Positions 24,267 to 36,222 of a stretch of 64,000 nucleotides of DNA are shown piece after piece. Under the pieces are notes generated by a model, which was not told the origin of the DNA, made no database searches, and saw only the letters and a list, made by a program, of their open reading frames with translations. The stretch comes from Bryum argenteum (Eukaryota; Streptophyta; Bryopsida; Bryales; Bryaceae), in NCBI GenBank assembly GCA_037043015.1, contig CM073327.1:2834727-2898726 (forward strand), written 5' to 3'. The position numbers and the translations under genes are program-made. Each line of letters opens with the position of its first letter. The stretch's first letter is position 1.

Positions 24267-24521
24267 CACTAGAAAATGGCACTTGACTGTAATGACACAT
24301 GATGTGTGTTTTCAATGACATCACAATAAATTATTATAACTGTTACTTTTCCTTAATTTTTTTATTAATCTATTAGGGTGTGGTATGCTTATTACAACCA
24401 AAAAGAAATGTAAGAAAAAGTGACAAATATCATAATTTTTTTTGATGTTATTAGAAGCACAATTAAAACTGACATTTTATGTCATTACGGCCGTCACTTT
24501 TAGTGCCATTTCCTACCCGTG
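24267..24521. mobile_element. CACTA-type MITE with 3-bp target duplication
   Basis: The left end is CACTAGAAAATGGCACT; the right end, read from its own side, is CACGGGTAGGAAATGGCACT. TGT lies directly outside both ends (24264-24266 and 24522-24524), the 3-bp duplication expected for CACTA elements. Subterminal TGTCATTAC-like motifs are also inverted. At 255 bp with no coding frame, it is non-autonomous. The right end has a short indel relative to the left. Confidence 0.65.
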
Positions 24522-24969
24522 TGTAAATGACAAGATATATGCAACGCTATATTTACCTCTTGTAACCGGATGAAAGAGACTCCCATGTCCAAGTCGCCTG
24601 CTATGTCCAAGTGAAGTCCATGTTCAGTGATGAAAGTCACTGGCAATTCTTTTCATTGAGGTTCTCTCCATTAGGTCTTCTTGGTTTGATGAGGGCAATT
24701 GTACTGCCCTACAACCTTAATTGCTTGAGATATCTTATCCCTTGTGCATCCCTTGTGCTCATCATGACCAATCTAATGTATCCCTGCTCATGTGACCTTT
24801 GTTGTGGATGCCCATTTCCTTTGCATCATCCTCCACGGAGGCTATGCTTTTAGAGTGATTTCATGCATTTTTTGCATGTGAACTGCTGTCATTGTAATTA
24901 CATGTATATTTTATATATGAACTCCGTCAATATAATAGATTTGACTTAAATCACTTTAAAAATCAATTA

Positions 24970-25223
24970 GTGCTTGATAAATGACCATATTTCCAAAAAA
25001 AAAAATTCGAAAAATTATTTTTTAAGCTGCCCCATTTTGGCTTGCCACCCAAGGAATGTCCTAGACTCAAAAATTGGAGTTTACTTTGCAAATTTTACCA
25101 CATACAATTTGGAGCAAAAGGAGCACTTGTTAAAAATCTTAGGAAAAAATATCATTTTTAGCTTGTTCATCTAAGGTGCCCGAAATTGCAAAAACTCATT
25201 TAGGGTCTCAAGGAGCTTTTAGG
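24970..25223. mobile_element. Fragment of a family A TTAA element
   Basis: The right-hand part matches 26850-27055: 'ttgcaaattttaccacata', 'gtgcccgaaattgc', then a decayed end TTTTAGGG followed by CTAA in place of TTAA. The left end is not found. A copia LTR-like piece begins immediately after it. Confidence 0.5.
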
Positions 25224-25225
25224 GC

Positions 25226-25400
25226 TAAGAAAAAGAACGTCTCATTCATAGAAAACAAAGCAAAGTACATGAATATATAGTTGCCTATAAATGCGACAAA
25301 TGAGAGTCTCTATAATGATTGTGTTACAAGGATGATAGTAACTATCAACTCAGACAGCCTAAACTCCTTCCTACGCTCATCATTGCTATCTTTTATCAAA
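25226..25400. mobile_element. Copia LTR-like fragment
   Basis: About 130 bp resemble 37275-37400 next to the copia gag relic: 'aagtacatgaatatatag' against 'aagtacacgaatatatag', then 'gcgacaaatgagagtctct' against 'gcgacgaatgcgagtctct'. No gag or pol is recognised nearby, so this is a solo or truncated LTR piece. Its right limit is not resolved; 25400-26135 shows nothing else recognisable. Confidence 0.5.
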
Positions 25401-26139
25401 ACCGCTTTACTATAGAGCATATCTTGTCTATGTATAGTTCCTTAAGGACAGAAAGTCCCATGGAGCTTCAATTGTTCATACAAGTTCTTATTTGTGTAGT
25501 AGTCTTATCTTTGCTGTTAAAGTTGTGGCTCTACTCACATTGATAAAACATCTGCTACTCATCTTTCTTTTCTACGTAGAGCTTGAACTTTTTCTTAGGT
25601 GTGATACTCCTCCCCTCTTTGTGAACCTCAAAGTGGAGACGGTTCGAGCCTCCAAGGTTGATTTTAGTGCTGCAATGAGTGTAGGAGCCGGAGTGTATCA
25701 TAGAGTTATTAATCTAAGATCCACCAGTCTTGGGATGTATGTGCTATGCAGATTGTAGTAGTGAAAAGGTCGCTCTATAAGAGGTTTTTTTCTCAAGAAA
25801 AAGTGGAGGAATGTATCAGAAAAAAGAGGAATTTCTATAGATTTTTATGGCACTTTGATCGTCACACCACAACCAAATTGATTGGCTTATTCAACGGAAA
25901 CCCAACTCTCTTCTCAACTCTAAATCCAGATTGCCTTGCAAGTACATTTTGCCAACACCATGTATTCAAACTCGAGGACTTTGTGCTATAAATTTTTCTT
26001 TTTGGAGGCCTACAAAGTAAGAGTAGATCTATTAGCAAAATATGTAGGCACTGGTAGAGACTTGAATATCTAGGTCTCTTACGTAACGAGCATAAAAAAA
26101 TCCTTGGAGGTTCTATTTCTCCCCCCCTTTGCAAATTAA

Positions 26140-27055
26140 CCCCTAAACTACCATGGTGTTTTGTGAGCTCCAAACTCCAAAATTGCAATTCCATACCACC
26201 TTGTAAACTTTGAAGTGTGAGAATTTTTTTTCCACTTTTTTGAAATTTTCAACCGTATGATCTTGAAGAGAACTTTTATTAGAGGAAGGGGCTGAAATTT
26301 CAACCATTGGATCGTAGCCATTTGTAAGATCATAACATTCAAAGTTGATGCAATTTTTTTTTCAGCAAACATAGTCAACTTTGTGCAAAGGAAAACGTGA
26401 TGCTTATTACCTTAAACATCTAGCTCATATTTTTTTCCATGTATATAACTAAGTTGGGCATGCCCATGCAAAAATTTAGACACTCATTTTGCATTTTGAA
26501 CCTTCATGCAATTTAAATACTCGACGAAGGTAGAAATCAAAGATTTGGTAAAACATGCACCACTTTTATTGTATATGGTTTAGGGGAAAAATGAATGGTG
26601 AGTATATACCTTCTTGAGTTTTTGAATTTCAAGAAAAAAGAAATTCAAAAAATTCCAAAATCTCAAATTTTGGCATATCATGAAAGAAACAATTGAAATA
26701 TCAAAGAAAACTTGTAATTTTTGAAGGGTGCCCTTGTAGGATTGGTAAAAGTTTCAACTTGGGTCACTTGGAAACCTAAGTACAAAATCAATCAAGAAAA
26801 GATTTCATAAAAAAAAAAATTAAAAAAAAAGGTAATTTTTTTTTTTTTTTTTTTGGCCTGCCCCAAGGCTGAGAACTAAAATTTGCGTTTAAGAACTCCA
26901 TACGTGGAGTTTGACTTTGCAAATTTTCCCACATACACCTTGTAGTGTAAGGAACATCCAATAAATATCTTAAGCAAAAATATTACTTTTAACATCTTAA
27001 CTTAGGCTGCCCGAAATCGCACATCTCCTAATTGGAGGCCTTGGTAGTTTAGGGG
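26140..27055. mobile_element. TTAA-flanked non-autonomous element, family A, clean ends
   Basis: It starts CCCCTAAACTACCATGG and ends CCTTGGTAGTTTAGGGG, a 17-bp TIR with one mismatch, between TTAA at 26136-26139 and 27056-27059. The 916-bp element has no coding frame. The interior shares long AT-rich stretches with the family A copies at 3385 and 58453. Confidence 0.8.
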
Positions 27056-27204
27056 TTAAAGACCTAAAGTAGGGTAAGTAAAACATAGGTAACTACATTT
27101 TCAGCAACACGCCAACGGGCTTTTTACGGACTGTGCATAAATCTACTCAGTAAGGACTCGGAGTAAGGATGTTGAAAACGCTAATAAGACCAGATCTTTG
27201 TTAA

Positions 27205-27465
27205 CCCCTAAAGGCCCACGGCTGCCGATTCGGCTTTTACGGTCAAGGCCAAAAAAAATTTACAGTCAACTTCAAATGTTATGATCTCACATCCAGTGAT
27301 GATCCAATGGTTGAAAATTTTCACACTACTACCTATGGTAGTCTACTTCAAGATCCTACGGTTGAAGTTATCAAAAATTTCCAAAAATATTGGACGTACC
27401 CGCATTAGTACATAGTGGTCAGTGTTGGGATTTCAAGCTCCCAAAACATCATGGGCCTTTAGGGG
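27205..27465. mobile_element. Short TTAA-flanked element (261 bp)
   Basis: The ends CCCCTAAAGGCCCA and TGGGCCTTTAGGGG are a perfect 14-bp TIR between TTAA at 27201-27204 and 27466-27469. The terminus differs from family A after the first eight bases. It lies only 145 bp from the 26140-27055 element. Non-coding. Confidence 0.8.
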
Positions 27466-27469
27466 TTAA

Positions 27470-28270
27470 GTAGATCAGTTTGTCTATGAGTATTTCAGTC
27501 TTGTGGATTTACAAGTGGTGTCTGAGTATCTAGTTGAAAATTTTCAATGGCATGTAATGGAATTTAGAATGTGAGATTGGTTGGGTTGTATTGACCAATG
27601 ATGGTATGTGCACAATTGAATTGGTGGATAAAGATTCTATGGGGAGGTGGGTAATGCTACTTCAAACATACATAAATACCCAAGAATGTTTCCAAGAGTC
27701 CCAAGCCTTTTATCTCGGACCCCCTGCGTAGAGAAACTTTCAATATTGTGATCTGCTTGTTGTCATTTCATGTTAAAAACAAATTGTGTACATATAAACG
27801 AAGGATTGATATTTTGGAATGCCTACGACTGAAATGTATGTTTGAAGTAGCAGTGGTTTGGGTGGCACCATGGTTGCGAAACTATGAGTCTATTCTTGAG
27901 TACCAAGCGCAGGAGCTCTCACAAATTCTGTATAGAGAACAACGTAATGTGTAGTAGAGATGGCTCGTGTCAGAAACCAAGCATTTAGGCGACTGCTTCA
28001 TGTAAAGAACATCTTCGAGATAGCTGTTGAGGAAAGCAATTACGATGTTTGCCTGATGTATCTTTCAATCTTCGAGCACAACTACAGGAGTAATGCATCG
28101 AATTAATTTCCAATGGATACTAGGAGCAAATGTTTCATATTGATATACTTCGCGTTCCTGTTGATTTCTACGTGCCACAATGCGTGCGTTGAAGCCAAGC
28201 GGAGATCCTAGGTTGATCTTATAGACCTACTTAACATGAATCGGACAGAGCATTGATGCTAATACTCAGA
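27470..28270. other. Intergenic DNA before the satellite
   Basis: No gene recognised. A 68-codon + frame at 27748-27954 has no family resemblance. Confidence 0.4.
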
Positions 28271-28510
28271 AATTTAATTTGTGACAAAAGGATTGTTGTT
28301 AAGTTCTCCTTAAATATTGTTCGTCGCTTGGCCATTCATATTTAAATATTCTTGGTCGTTTGACTATTTATATTTATGAGGCAACCATGATATGAATATG
28401 CATGATAGTTGAGAATTTCCATTTGTTACTGCCTTTGGAGAAAAATTTGTGACAATGTTGTAATTATCATGAAACTTTAATTAATAATAGAGAGATTGGT
28501 GTTGGAGTTG
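28271..28510. repeat. Satellite array, left remnant
   Basis: One unit of the same satellite as 31188-34545, cut off by the Tc1-type transposon. It carries the typical phrases 'tcgcttggccattcatattt', 'tatttatgaggcaaccatga' and 'tcatgaaactttaatt'. Confidence 0.8.
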
Positions 28511-28512
28511 TA

Positions 28513-29097
28513 CAACAGGGTGACATTCAAATTGGCCGTTTAGTAGTTCTAGGGATAGTGTCCTACACTGCTGCCAACTTTGACACCCTTCCCAAAGCTG
28601 AGAAATTTTTATTTTACCATGAAAATTTGGGGACAACATCATCTTTATGTTGAAAACATGCATACCAAATTTCAAGTCCAGGAGACTTATACAAAAAAAA
28701 CTTATGCAAGATCTACCAACATGGGATAGCTGTGAGAAAAGTTTCATAGCTGCCAACTTTGACACCATCCCAAGAATTGAGGAAATTGTTTTTGCTCATG
28801 AAATTTTTGGATCAAAAACATTTTTATGTTGTTTGTATGTGTGGAAAATTTCAAGTCCAAAAGACCCATACAAAAAATAATATTTCAAATCTATCAACAT
28901 GTGTAGTTTTGAGAAACAAAGGGGAAAACCATTTTACTACTTCCAACTTTGACGCCCTCCTTAGGATTGAGTTTTTGTTGATACATAGTGAAATTTTTGG
29001 CACAAGATCATCTCTACGCTGGTAACATGTGAGATAAATTTCAAAGCCAAAAGACATACATAAAAAAAGTTATTCCATATCTACCAACGTGTATGTC
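28513..29097. repeat. Left terminal inverted repeat with internal ~185-bp repeats
   Basis: The arm is itself built of three degenerate units. 'gccaactttgacaccc' or a variant recurs at about 28573, 28752 and 28942, each followed by a matching 'catgaaatttttgg' or 'catgaaaatttgggg' and 'aaatttcaag/aaag' stretch. Repeated subterminal motifs are common transposase-binding sites; that role here is inference. Confidence 0.8.
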
Positions 29098-29172
29098 CTC
29101 CATTATCGTCAATCACTGCTAATAACCTAGAGGGCATAGAATGACATAGTTGAAGGAGCTTTGTACCATTGA

Positions 29173-30086
29173 CTAACTTCCACTCTCTTTCAAAACTACC
29201 TTCAACACATCTAAGTTTCTAGGGCATTGTTTGCCATGTTGCACAACATCTTTTAACATCCTCCAAACGTTCTCGATTGGATTGAGATTGGGAGAGTTTG
29301 CAAGCCAGTTGAGCTTTTCGAGAAGGTGGCTTTGTCTCCATTCTTCACATATTTTGCTCCTATGGACGGGTGCCCCATCTTCCATAAGCACTCCTTGTGG
29401 AATTTGATCCATGAAATGAACTAATTTGGCATCGTAAACCACTTATAAAACCCTTAGCAGAACGTTGACCTTTAGGCATAAAGACAAGTTCTGACTTTTG
29501 TCCTCCGGCAAATGCGCCCCAAATCATTAAAGTAGTCCTTCCACTTTTAAAAGTAGGAGCTATACAACTTGATGAATAACGCTCGTATGTACTTCTCCAA
29601 ACATGAATTTGCCGAGAATTTTTTCCAATTTCAAAAGTGGATTCATCTGTACAAACAACACGCTCCCACTCTTTTGCACTCCATCCACGGTACTTCTGAG
29701 CAAAAGCTAATCGTTGAAACATGTGACGAGGTGTCAAAAAAGGTTTTTTGACTGCAATTCGACTAAAATGCCATTTTTATGTAAGACCCTTTGAATAGTA
29801 CGTCTACACACTTGAGTAGGACATGCATTGGTAATCTCTGAGAGTGAAAAGCAACGATGAATTTTGAGTAATGCACAATACTACGAACATCTCCATCACT
29901 AAGCTTTTTAGCGTGACTTCCACCGCAAGGTTTGCGCTTGTAGGTTCCATCTTCTCTAAATGTTTTTACTAACCTTGTAACTGTTCTAATAGGAACTCCA
30001 ATAGTAGCTGCAATTTGAACTCCTGTAAATCCTCCCTCACTCAAACCTATGATGCGAGCACGAATTTCATCTGAAATTGCCATCAT
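29173..30086 (-). pseudogene. Tc1-type DD34E transposase, frameshifted
   Basis: The reading starts at an ATG ending at 30086 and falls in three pieces: 30086-29763, about 29760-29360, and 29442-29173. Piece one has the N-terminal helix-turn-helix part (GFTGVQIAATIGVPIRTVTR). Piece two has the first catalytic Asp in VCTDES and a GAFAGG segment. Piece three has the second Asp in LMEDGAPVH and the Glu in NPIENVW; exactly 34 residues separate them, hence DD34E. Family-like sequence continues in another register near 29845 (QVCRRTIQRVL) and near 29750 (KKPFLTPRH), and the frame shifts again near 29440. So at least three frameshifts exist and the enzyme is not made from this copy, unless some are sequencing errors. 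Confidence 0.88.
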
Positions 30087-30604
30087 AAACTTATAGAGTG
30101 CGTGATGCTAGTTACAACAGTAGAGTAGGGATTAGAGTAGAGCAAGGGGGAGAGAAGGGAGCCAAGGTCTAGAGCAGAGAGGAGAGAGAAGGGTCGCCAA
30201 AACACAAGCCCATATGCATACATGAAAAATCATTTTGCTCTTACTCACTCATCATATATGCCCAATGTGAATCAACACTCATGCATCCCAAAATACAACA
30301 CTCTCTGTTTTGAGGATTGTCTCAACATTCAGTCTATCACAAATCACACACACCATTCCCTTTACATAGTGTTCAATAGATATTTAGAAGAAAAAATTTG
30401 TCATGTGTCTAATGCACACTTTATGGCCAAGTGGATTCTTCTGCATGGAACATCTCTTCACTTCTTCATTTAGATGTTATTGATCTTTCTGAGAAGCATT
30501 TATGTTTGGTGGCTTACTCACATGATTGAGTTCAATGAAAAGCATGATGTGTCAAAGATATTTTGACATTTTCAATATGACCTTCAAATTGTTTATCATA
30601 GTTA

Positions 30605-31185
30605 CACATGTTGATAGATATGAAATAACTTTTTTGATGTATGTCTTTTGGCTTTGAAATTTATCTCATATGTTACCAGCGTAGAGATGATCTTGTGCCA
30701 AAAATTTCACTATGTATCAACAAAAACTCAATCCTAAGGAGGGCGTCAAAGTTGGAAGTAGTAAAATGGTTTTCCCCTTTGTTTCTCAAAACTACACATG
30801 TTGATAGATTTGAAATATTATTTTTTGTATGGGTCTTTTGGACTTGAAATTTTCCACACATACAAACAACATAAAAATGTTTTTGATCCAAAAATTTCAT
30901 GGGCAAAAACAATTTCCTCAATTCTTGGGATGGTGTCAAAGTTGGCAGCTATGAAACTTTTCTCACAGCTATCCCATGTTGGTAGATCTTGCATAAGTTT
31001 TTTTTGTATAAGTCTCCTGGACTTGAAATTTGGTATGCATGTTTTCAACATAAAGATGATGTTGTCCCCAAATTTTCATGGTAAAATAAAAATTTCTCAG
31101 CTTTGGGAAGGGTGTCAAAGTTGGCAGCAGTGTAGGACACTATCCCTAGAACTACTAAACGGCCAATTTGAATGTCACCCTATTG
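30605..31185. repeat. Right terminal inverted repeat
   Basis: Inverted, near-identical copy of 28513-29097; translated frames of the two arms differ by only about one residue over long stretches. The three internal units are present in reverse order. Confidence 0.88.
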
Positions 31186-31187
31186 TA

Positions 31188-34100
31188 CATAAATATTGTT
31201 GGTCACTTGTCCTTTTATATTTAAATATTGTTGGTCGCTTGACCATTCATATTTATGAGGCAACCATAATCAATCTGCGTGTTGGTTGAGAATTCTCATT
31301 TGTCATGGCGTTTTAAGAAAACTAGTGACGATGCTCTAAGAATCATGAAACTTTAATCTGTGACATAAAGATTGTTCCTCGGATTGTTCATAAATTTTGT
31401 TGATAGCTTGGCCATCATATTTAAATATTGTTAGTCGCTTGACCATTCATATTTATAAAACAACCAAAATTAATCCGCGTGATGGTTGAGAATTTCTATT
31501 TGAGATTGCGTACTGAAAAAATCACTAACGATGCTCTAATAATCATGAAACTTTAATATGTGACAACTACATTGTAGCTGGAGTTGTTCATAAATACTCT
31601 TCGTCGCTTGGCCATTCATATTTATGAGACAACCATGATATCGCGTAATAGTTGCGATTTCTATTTTGTCATTGCGTTTTGAGAAAACCAGTAGTGATGC
31701 TTTAATAATCATGAAATTTTAATTTGTGACAAAGAGATTGGTGCTCGATTGTCCATAAATATTGTTGGTCGCTTAACCATTCATATTTAAATATTGTTGG
31801 TCGCTTGGCTATTCATATTTGTAAGACAACTATGATCAATGCGCGTGAAAGTTGGGAATTCTCATTTGTCATTGCGTATTGAACAAAATTACTGACGATG
31901 CTCTAATATTCATATAACTTTAATTTGGGACAGAATAATTGTAGCTGGGATTATTCATAAATATTGTTTATTGCTTGGACATTCATATTTAATATTGATG
32001 ATCGCGGACCTATTCATATTTATGAGGCAACCATGATCAAGTCCCGTGATAGTTGGGAGTTTTCATTTGTTATTGCGTTTTGAGAAAAACCAGTGACGAT
32101 GCTTTAATAATCATGAATCTTTAGTTTGTGAGATAAATGTTGTTGCTCGGATTGCCTATAAATATTGTTAATTGTTAGGCCATACATATTTAAATATTGG
32201 TTGGTTGCTTGATCATTCATATTTATGAAGTTTACCATGAAATCGGGGTGATAGTTGGGAATTCTCATTTGTCGTTGCGTTTTAAGAAAATCAGTGGCGA
32301 TGCTTTAATAATCATGAATCTTTAATTAACGAGAGAGAGATTGTTGCTGGAGTTGCCCATAAATATTGTTAGTTGCTTGGTCATTCCTACATAAATATTG
32401 TTGTTCGCTAGGCCATTCATATTTATGAGGCAACCATGATCAATCCGCGTGATAGTTGGAAAATTCTCATTAATTATTGTATTTTAAGAAAATCAATGAT
32501 GATGCTCTAATAATCATGAATTTTTAATTTGTGAGAGAGAGATTGTTGCTGGGATTGGCCATAAGTATTGTTGATCGCTTGACCATTCATATTTATGAGG
32601 CAACTTTGATCAATCCGCGTGATAGTTGAGAATTCTCATTTGTCATTGCGTTTTCAGAAAAAACAGTGACAAAGCTCTAATAATTATGAATTTTTAATTT
32701 GTGGAGAGAGATAGTTGCTGGAGTTGTCCATAAATATTGTTGGTCGTTTGGCGATTAATATTTATGAGATAACCATGATTATTTCGCGTATTAGTTGAAA
32801 ATTTTCATTAATCATTTGTTTTTGAGAAAAATCACTGACGATGCTTTTATAATCTTCAAACTTTATTTTGTTACAATAAGATTGTTGCTAGGTTACTCAT
32901 AAATATTGTTGATCGTTTGGTCATTCATATTTAAATATTGTTTGTCCTTTGACCATTCATATTTATGAGACAATCATGATCAATCTCTGTGATAATTGGA
33001 AATTTCCATTTGTGATTGTGTTTTATAAAAAATCAGTGACGATGCTTTAATAATCATGAATTGCTAATTTGTGAGAAAGAGCTTGTTGTTGGGTTGCTTA
33101 TAAATATTGTTGGTCGCTTGGTAATTTATATTTAAATATTGTTGATAGTTGGGTCATTCATATTTATGTGGCAACCATAATCACTCTACGTGATGATTGA
33201 GAATTCTTATTTGTTATTGCATTTTAAGAAAATCAGTGACGATGCTCTCATAATTATTAATCTTCAATTAATGAGAAAGAAATTGTTGCTGGAATGGCTA
33301 TAAATATTGTTAGTTGCTTAGCCATTCATATTTATGAGGCAACCATTTCCAACTCGAGTGATAGTTAGAAATTTGCATTTGTCATTGCGTTTTGAGAAAA
33401 CCAGTGACGATGCTCTATTAATCCTGAATTTTTAATTTGTGACAAAGCGATTGTTGCTGGAATTGTTCATAAATATTATTGGTCGTTTGATAATTCCTAT
33501 TTAAATATTTTAGCTCGTTTGGCCATTCATATTTATGAGGCAACTATGATGAATTCGTGGGATAGTTGGGAATTCCTATTTGTCATTGTGTTTTGAGAAA
33601 AATTAATGAAGATGTTTTCATGAGTATATAATTTGTGAGAGAGAAATTGCTGCTAGATTGTCCATAAATATTGTTGGCCGTTGGGTCGTTCATATTTATG
33701 AGGCAACCATCATGAATCCGCGTAGTAGTTGGGAATTTCTATTTGTCATTGCGTTTTGAGAAAACTAGTGACGATGCTCTAATAATCATGAAATTTTAAT
33801 TTGTAACAGAGAGATTGTTGGTGGGATTGTTCTTAAGTATTGTTCTTCGGTTGGCAATTCATATTTAAATACTGTTGATCGTTTGGTCATTTATATTAAT
33901 GCGAAATCCATGATCAATTCGCGTGATAGTAGTGAATCCTCATTTATTATTGTGTTTTGAGAAAATCACTGACGATGGTCTATTAATCGTGAAATTTTAA
34001 TTTGTGACGAAGAGATTGTTGTTGGGGTTGTTCATAAATATTGTTGGTCGCTCGATGCTTTATATTTAAATATTGTTCGTGGTTTGGCCATTCATATCTA

Positions 34101-34545
34101 TGAAACAACCATGATTACTCCGCGTATTACTTGAAAATTCCCATTTCTCATCATGTTTTGAGAAAACCAGTGACGTTACTTTATTAATCGTGAAACTTTA
34201 ATTTGTGACAGGGAGATTGTCGTTAGCGTTGTTCATAAATATTTTTGGTCGCTAAGTTATTCATATTGATGAGGTAACTATGATCAATCCTTGTGATAGT
34301 TGGAAATTCTCATTTGTCATTGCGTTTTGAGAAAACCAGTAACCAACTGAGCATGCTCTAATAATCATTAATTTTTAATTTTTGACAAAGAGATTGTTGA
34401 TGGAGTTCTTCATAAATATTGTTGTTCGTTTGACCATTCATATTTATGAGGCAACCATGATCAATCTGCGTAATAGTTGGGAATTTCCATTTGTCATTGG
34501 GTTTTGAGAAAAATCAGTGACGATGCTCTAATAAATCAATCAATT
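31188..34545. repeat. Satellite array, 166-202 bp units, 18 copies
   Basis: The phrase GATGCTCTAATAATCATGAA or a variant recurs 18 times, at about 31329, 31529, 31695, 31896, 32097, 32298, 32500, 32670, 32839, 33041, 33241, 33409, 33611, 33773, 33974, 34174, 34352 and 34522. Intervals fall in two classes, about 162-178 and about 200-202 bp. Long units carry an extra ~32-bp duplication of 'attgttggtcgcttggccat' plus 'tcatatttaaat'. No coding frame runs through the array. Copies are diverged, so the array is old. Confidence 0.9.
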
Positions 34546-34859
34546 TAATTAGTTAAATTTTGAGGAGATAATGAGCCTCTACAGTTTACACATCCGTATT
34601 ATTGTTAAAAAGTGCTTTATCTGAGTCTGAAGTAAAGAAGACTAGCAGTGTAAATTCTAGAAAGTCGACATTTTTTGATATAATTACTCGCCGCTTCCCG
34701 GATCGTAAAACCTGTACGCTTTAGTATGAAGGTAAAGCTAAGATGAATGTAAAGATTGGAGCGTAGTAAGAGTTTTTCTTGTTGGGAGTGTGATCATGTC
34801 TGTAAACTAAAGTACCAAAGGCTTGGATTCGCTTAGCCATGTTGAGCTTGATTTATGCA

Positions 34860-35395
34860 ACTTCAATGTAAGCTTCAAAACTTTGTGATTTAAATCATGA
34901 CCTCCTTTGAAACTTCATAGTATTCAATGCATCATAAGGTTGGCATGTAGATTAGTCAATGATCCTTGTTCATTTCGAATACGAGAGTACGTTATTTCCA
35001 TTGAAGCCTACATCAAGCTTCCTAGTATTCATATGATGGATGAGAGACAACAACAAACGAACCATTAAGAACTTGCGGTAAGTAACCTCGTGATTTCCAA
35101 TGAAAGCTTCTGACAGTCCATGTAGATTTCATAGTCGTAGCATGATGATCTAGTCACTAACATTGTTTATCTGAAAGGATTATGTGATTTTCGATGTAAG
35201 TTGAAACTTTGTAGTATTCAAAAGGTAGATAATGATGGTTCATTTTAGAACATTTGAGAAAGTTGCAGTACGTAACCTAGTAGTTTTCAATGTAAGCTTC
35301 TAACAGTTCATGTAAGTTTCATAGTTTCAGCATGATGAATTAGTGAATGATCATGATTTTGTGATTTCCAACGTAGTATTTAAGAGATGGGATGA
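34860..35395. repeat. Degenerate ~190-bp tandem repeat
   Basis: Segments with 'aagcttctgacagt' near 35105 and 'aagcttctaacagt' near 35293, each followed by 'ccatgtagatttcatagt'-like text and 'agcatgatga', repeat at about 190 bp, with a weaker copy upstream. Non-coding. From 35400 to 36200 I see nothing recognisable. Confidence 0.55.
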
Positions 35396-36222
35396 TTGAT
35401 CATTGAGAAAGAGAAATGAGAGAAGGAGGGGTTGTACCGGTGCCGCGGGAGGGAGCAAGGGCATAAAAGAGAACACTGAGAGGATCACCAGTGCGCCTCT
35501 TGACATACCACTCCTGAAGAGCATCAGGGTTTAATGGTGTAGTACAATTATGGTGATGCTTTGAAGATTAATAGATTATAGATTAAGAATCTGACACGTA
35601 GCTGATACTATTTTAGTCTATAAGCTCTCATGGACATCAAGTAAGCATCAATGAACGTTAAGTATGTTCTTATTATGTCGCTTGGCTACTCCGAATAGGT
35701 GAGATGACTACGACTACGTGTATTGAGTGTGGATCTCTTGGTCTTCAGAATATTTTTGAAATTCTCCGGAAGGTAACTTGCCACCATTTTTGGAAGTTGG
35801 AACGCAATGTTTGTAATTATTTTCCGCTTATCTTATCTATATGTGAGTTAAAATCTTGAACTTTTCAAAGCATTGGCCTTTATGTAGAAGACTGAAACAA
35901 ATCCATATTTTCCTTGAGTAAGCGTTTATGGATGTTAAGAAGTAATATCTTCTAACAAAAAAAATCAAAAAGGCCTTGCACTATTACTGTAAACCGGTCC
36001 AAGAATTCTGCTCGTATGTGTGGTTTGTGACTTCGGTACACTGAACCGTGGAGTGCTTTTCCACGATGCATAATTTGCAAGTGAAATTACCAAAAGCCAT
36101 CTTTGAAAGTTAGACCATTGATAGCTTCCGATATTATCACGCACTGCATGCCTTGTGGATAGAAATGCCCTAGATGTTGATGAGATAATGCTACTTGAGA
36201 ATTTTCAAAAAATTATTTGACT

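Larger units (their letters stand above)
28513..31185 (-). mobile_element. Tc1/mariner transposon with ~580-bp inverted termini
   Basis: Left end CAACAGGGTGACATTC and right end (inverted) CAATAGGGTGACATTC sit inside TA dinucleotides at 28511-28512 and 31186-31187. The flanks rejoin into a normal satellite unit, with one TA as target. The arms 28513-29097 and about 30605-31185 are almost identical inverted copies. Between them lies a broken DD34E transposase on the minus strand. Length is 2673 bp. Near-identity of the arms implies a young insertion. Confidence 0.92.

Noticed and set aside
17131..27469. TTAACCCCTAAA ends as telomere-derived sequence
   Set aside because: The telomere-like word occurs only once at each end, always beside TTAA and as an inverted pair, which fits transposon termini.
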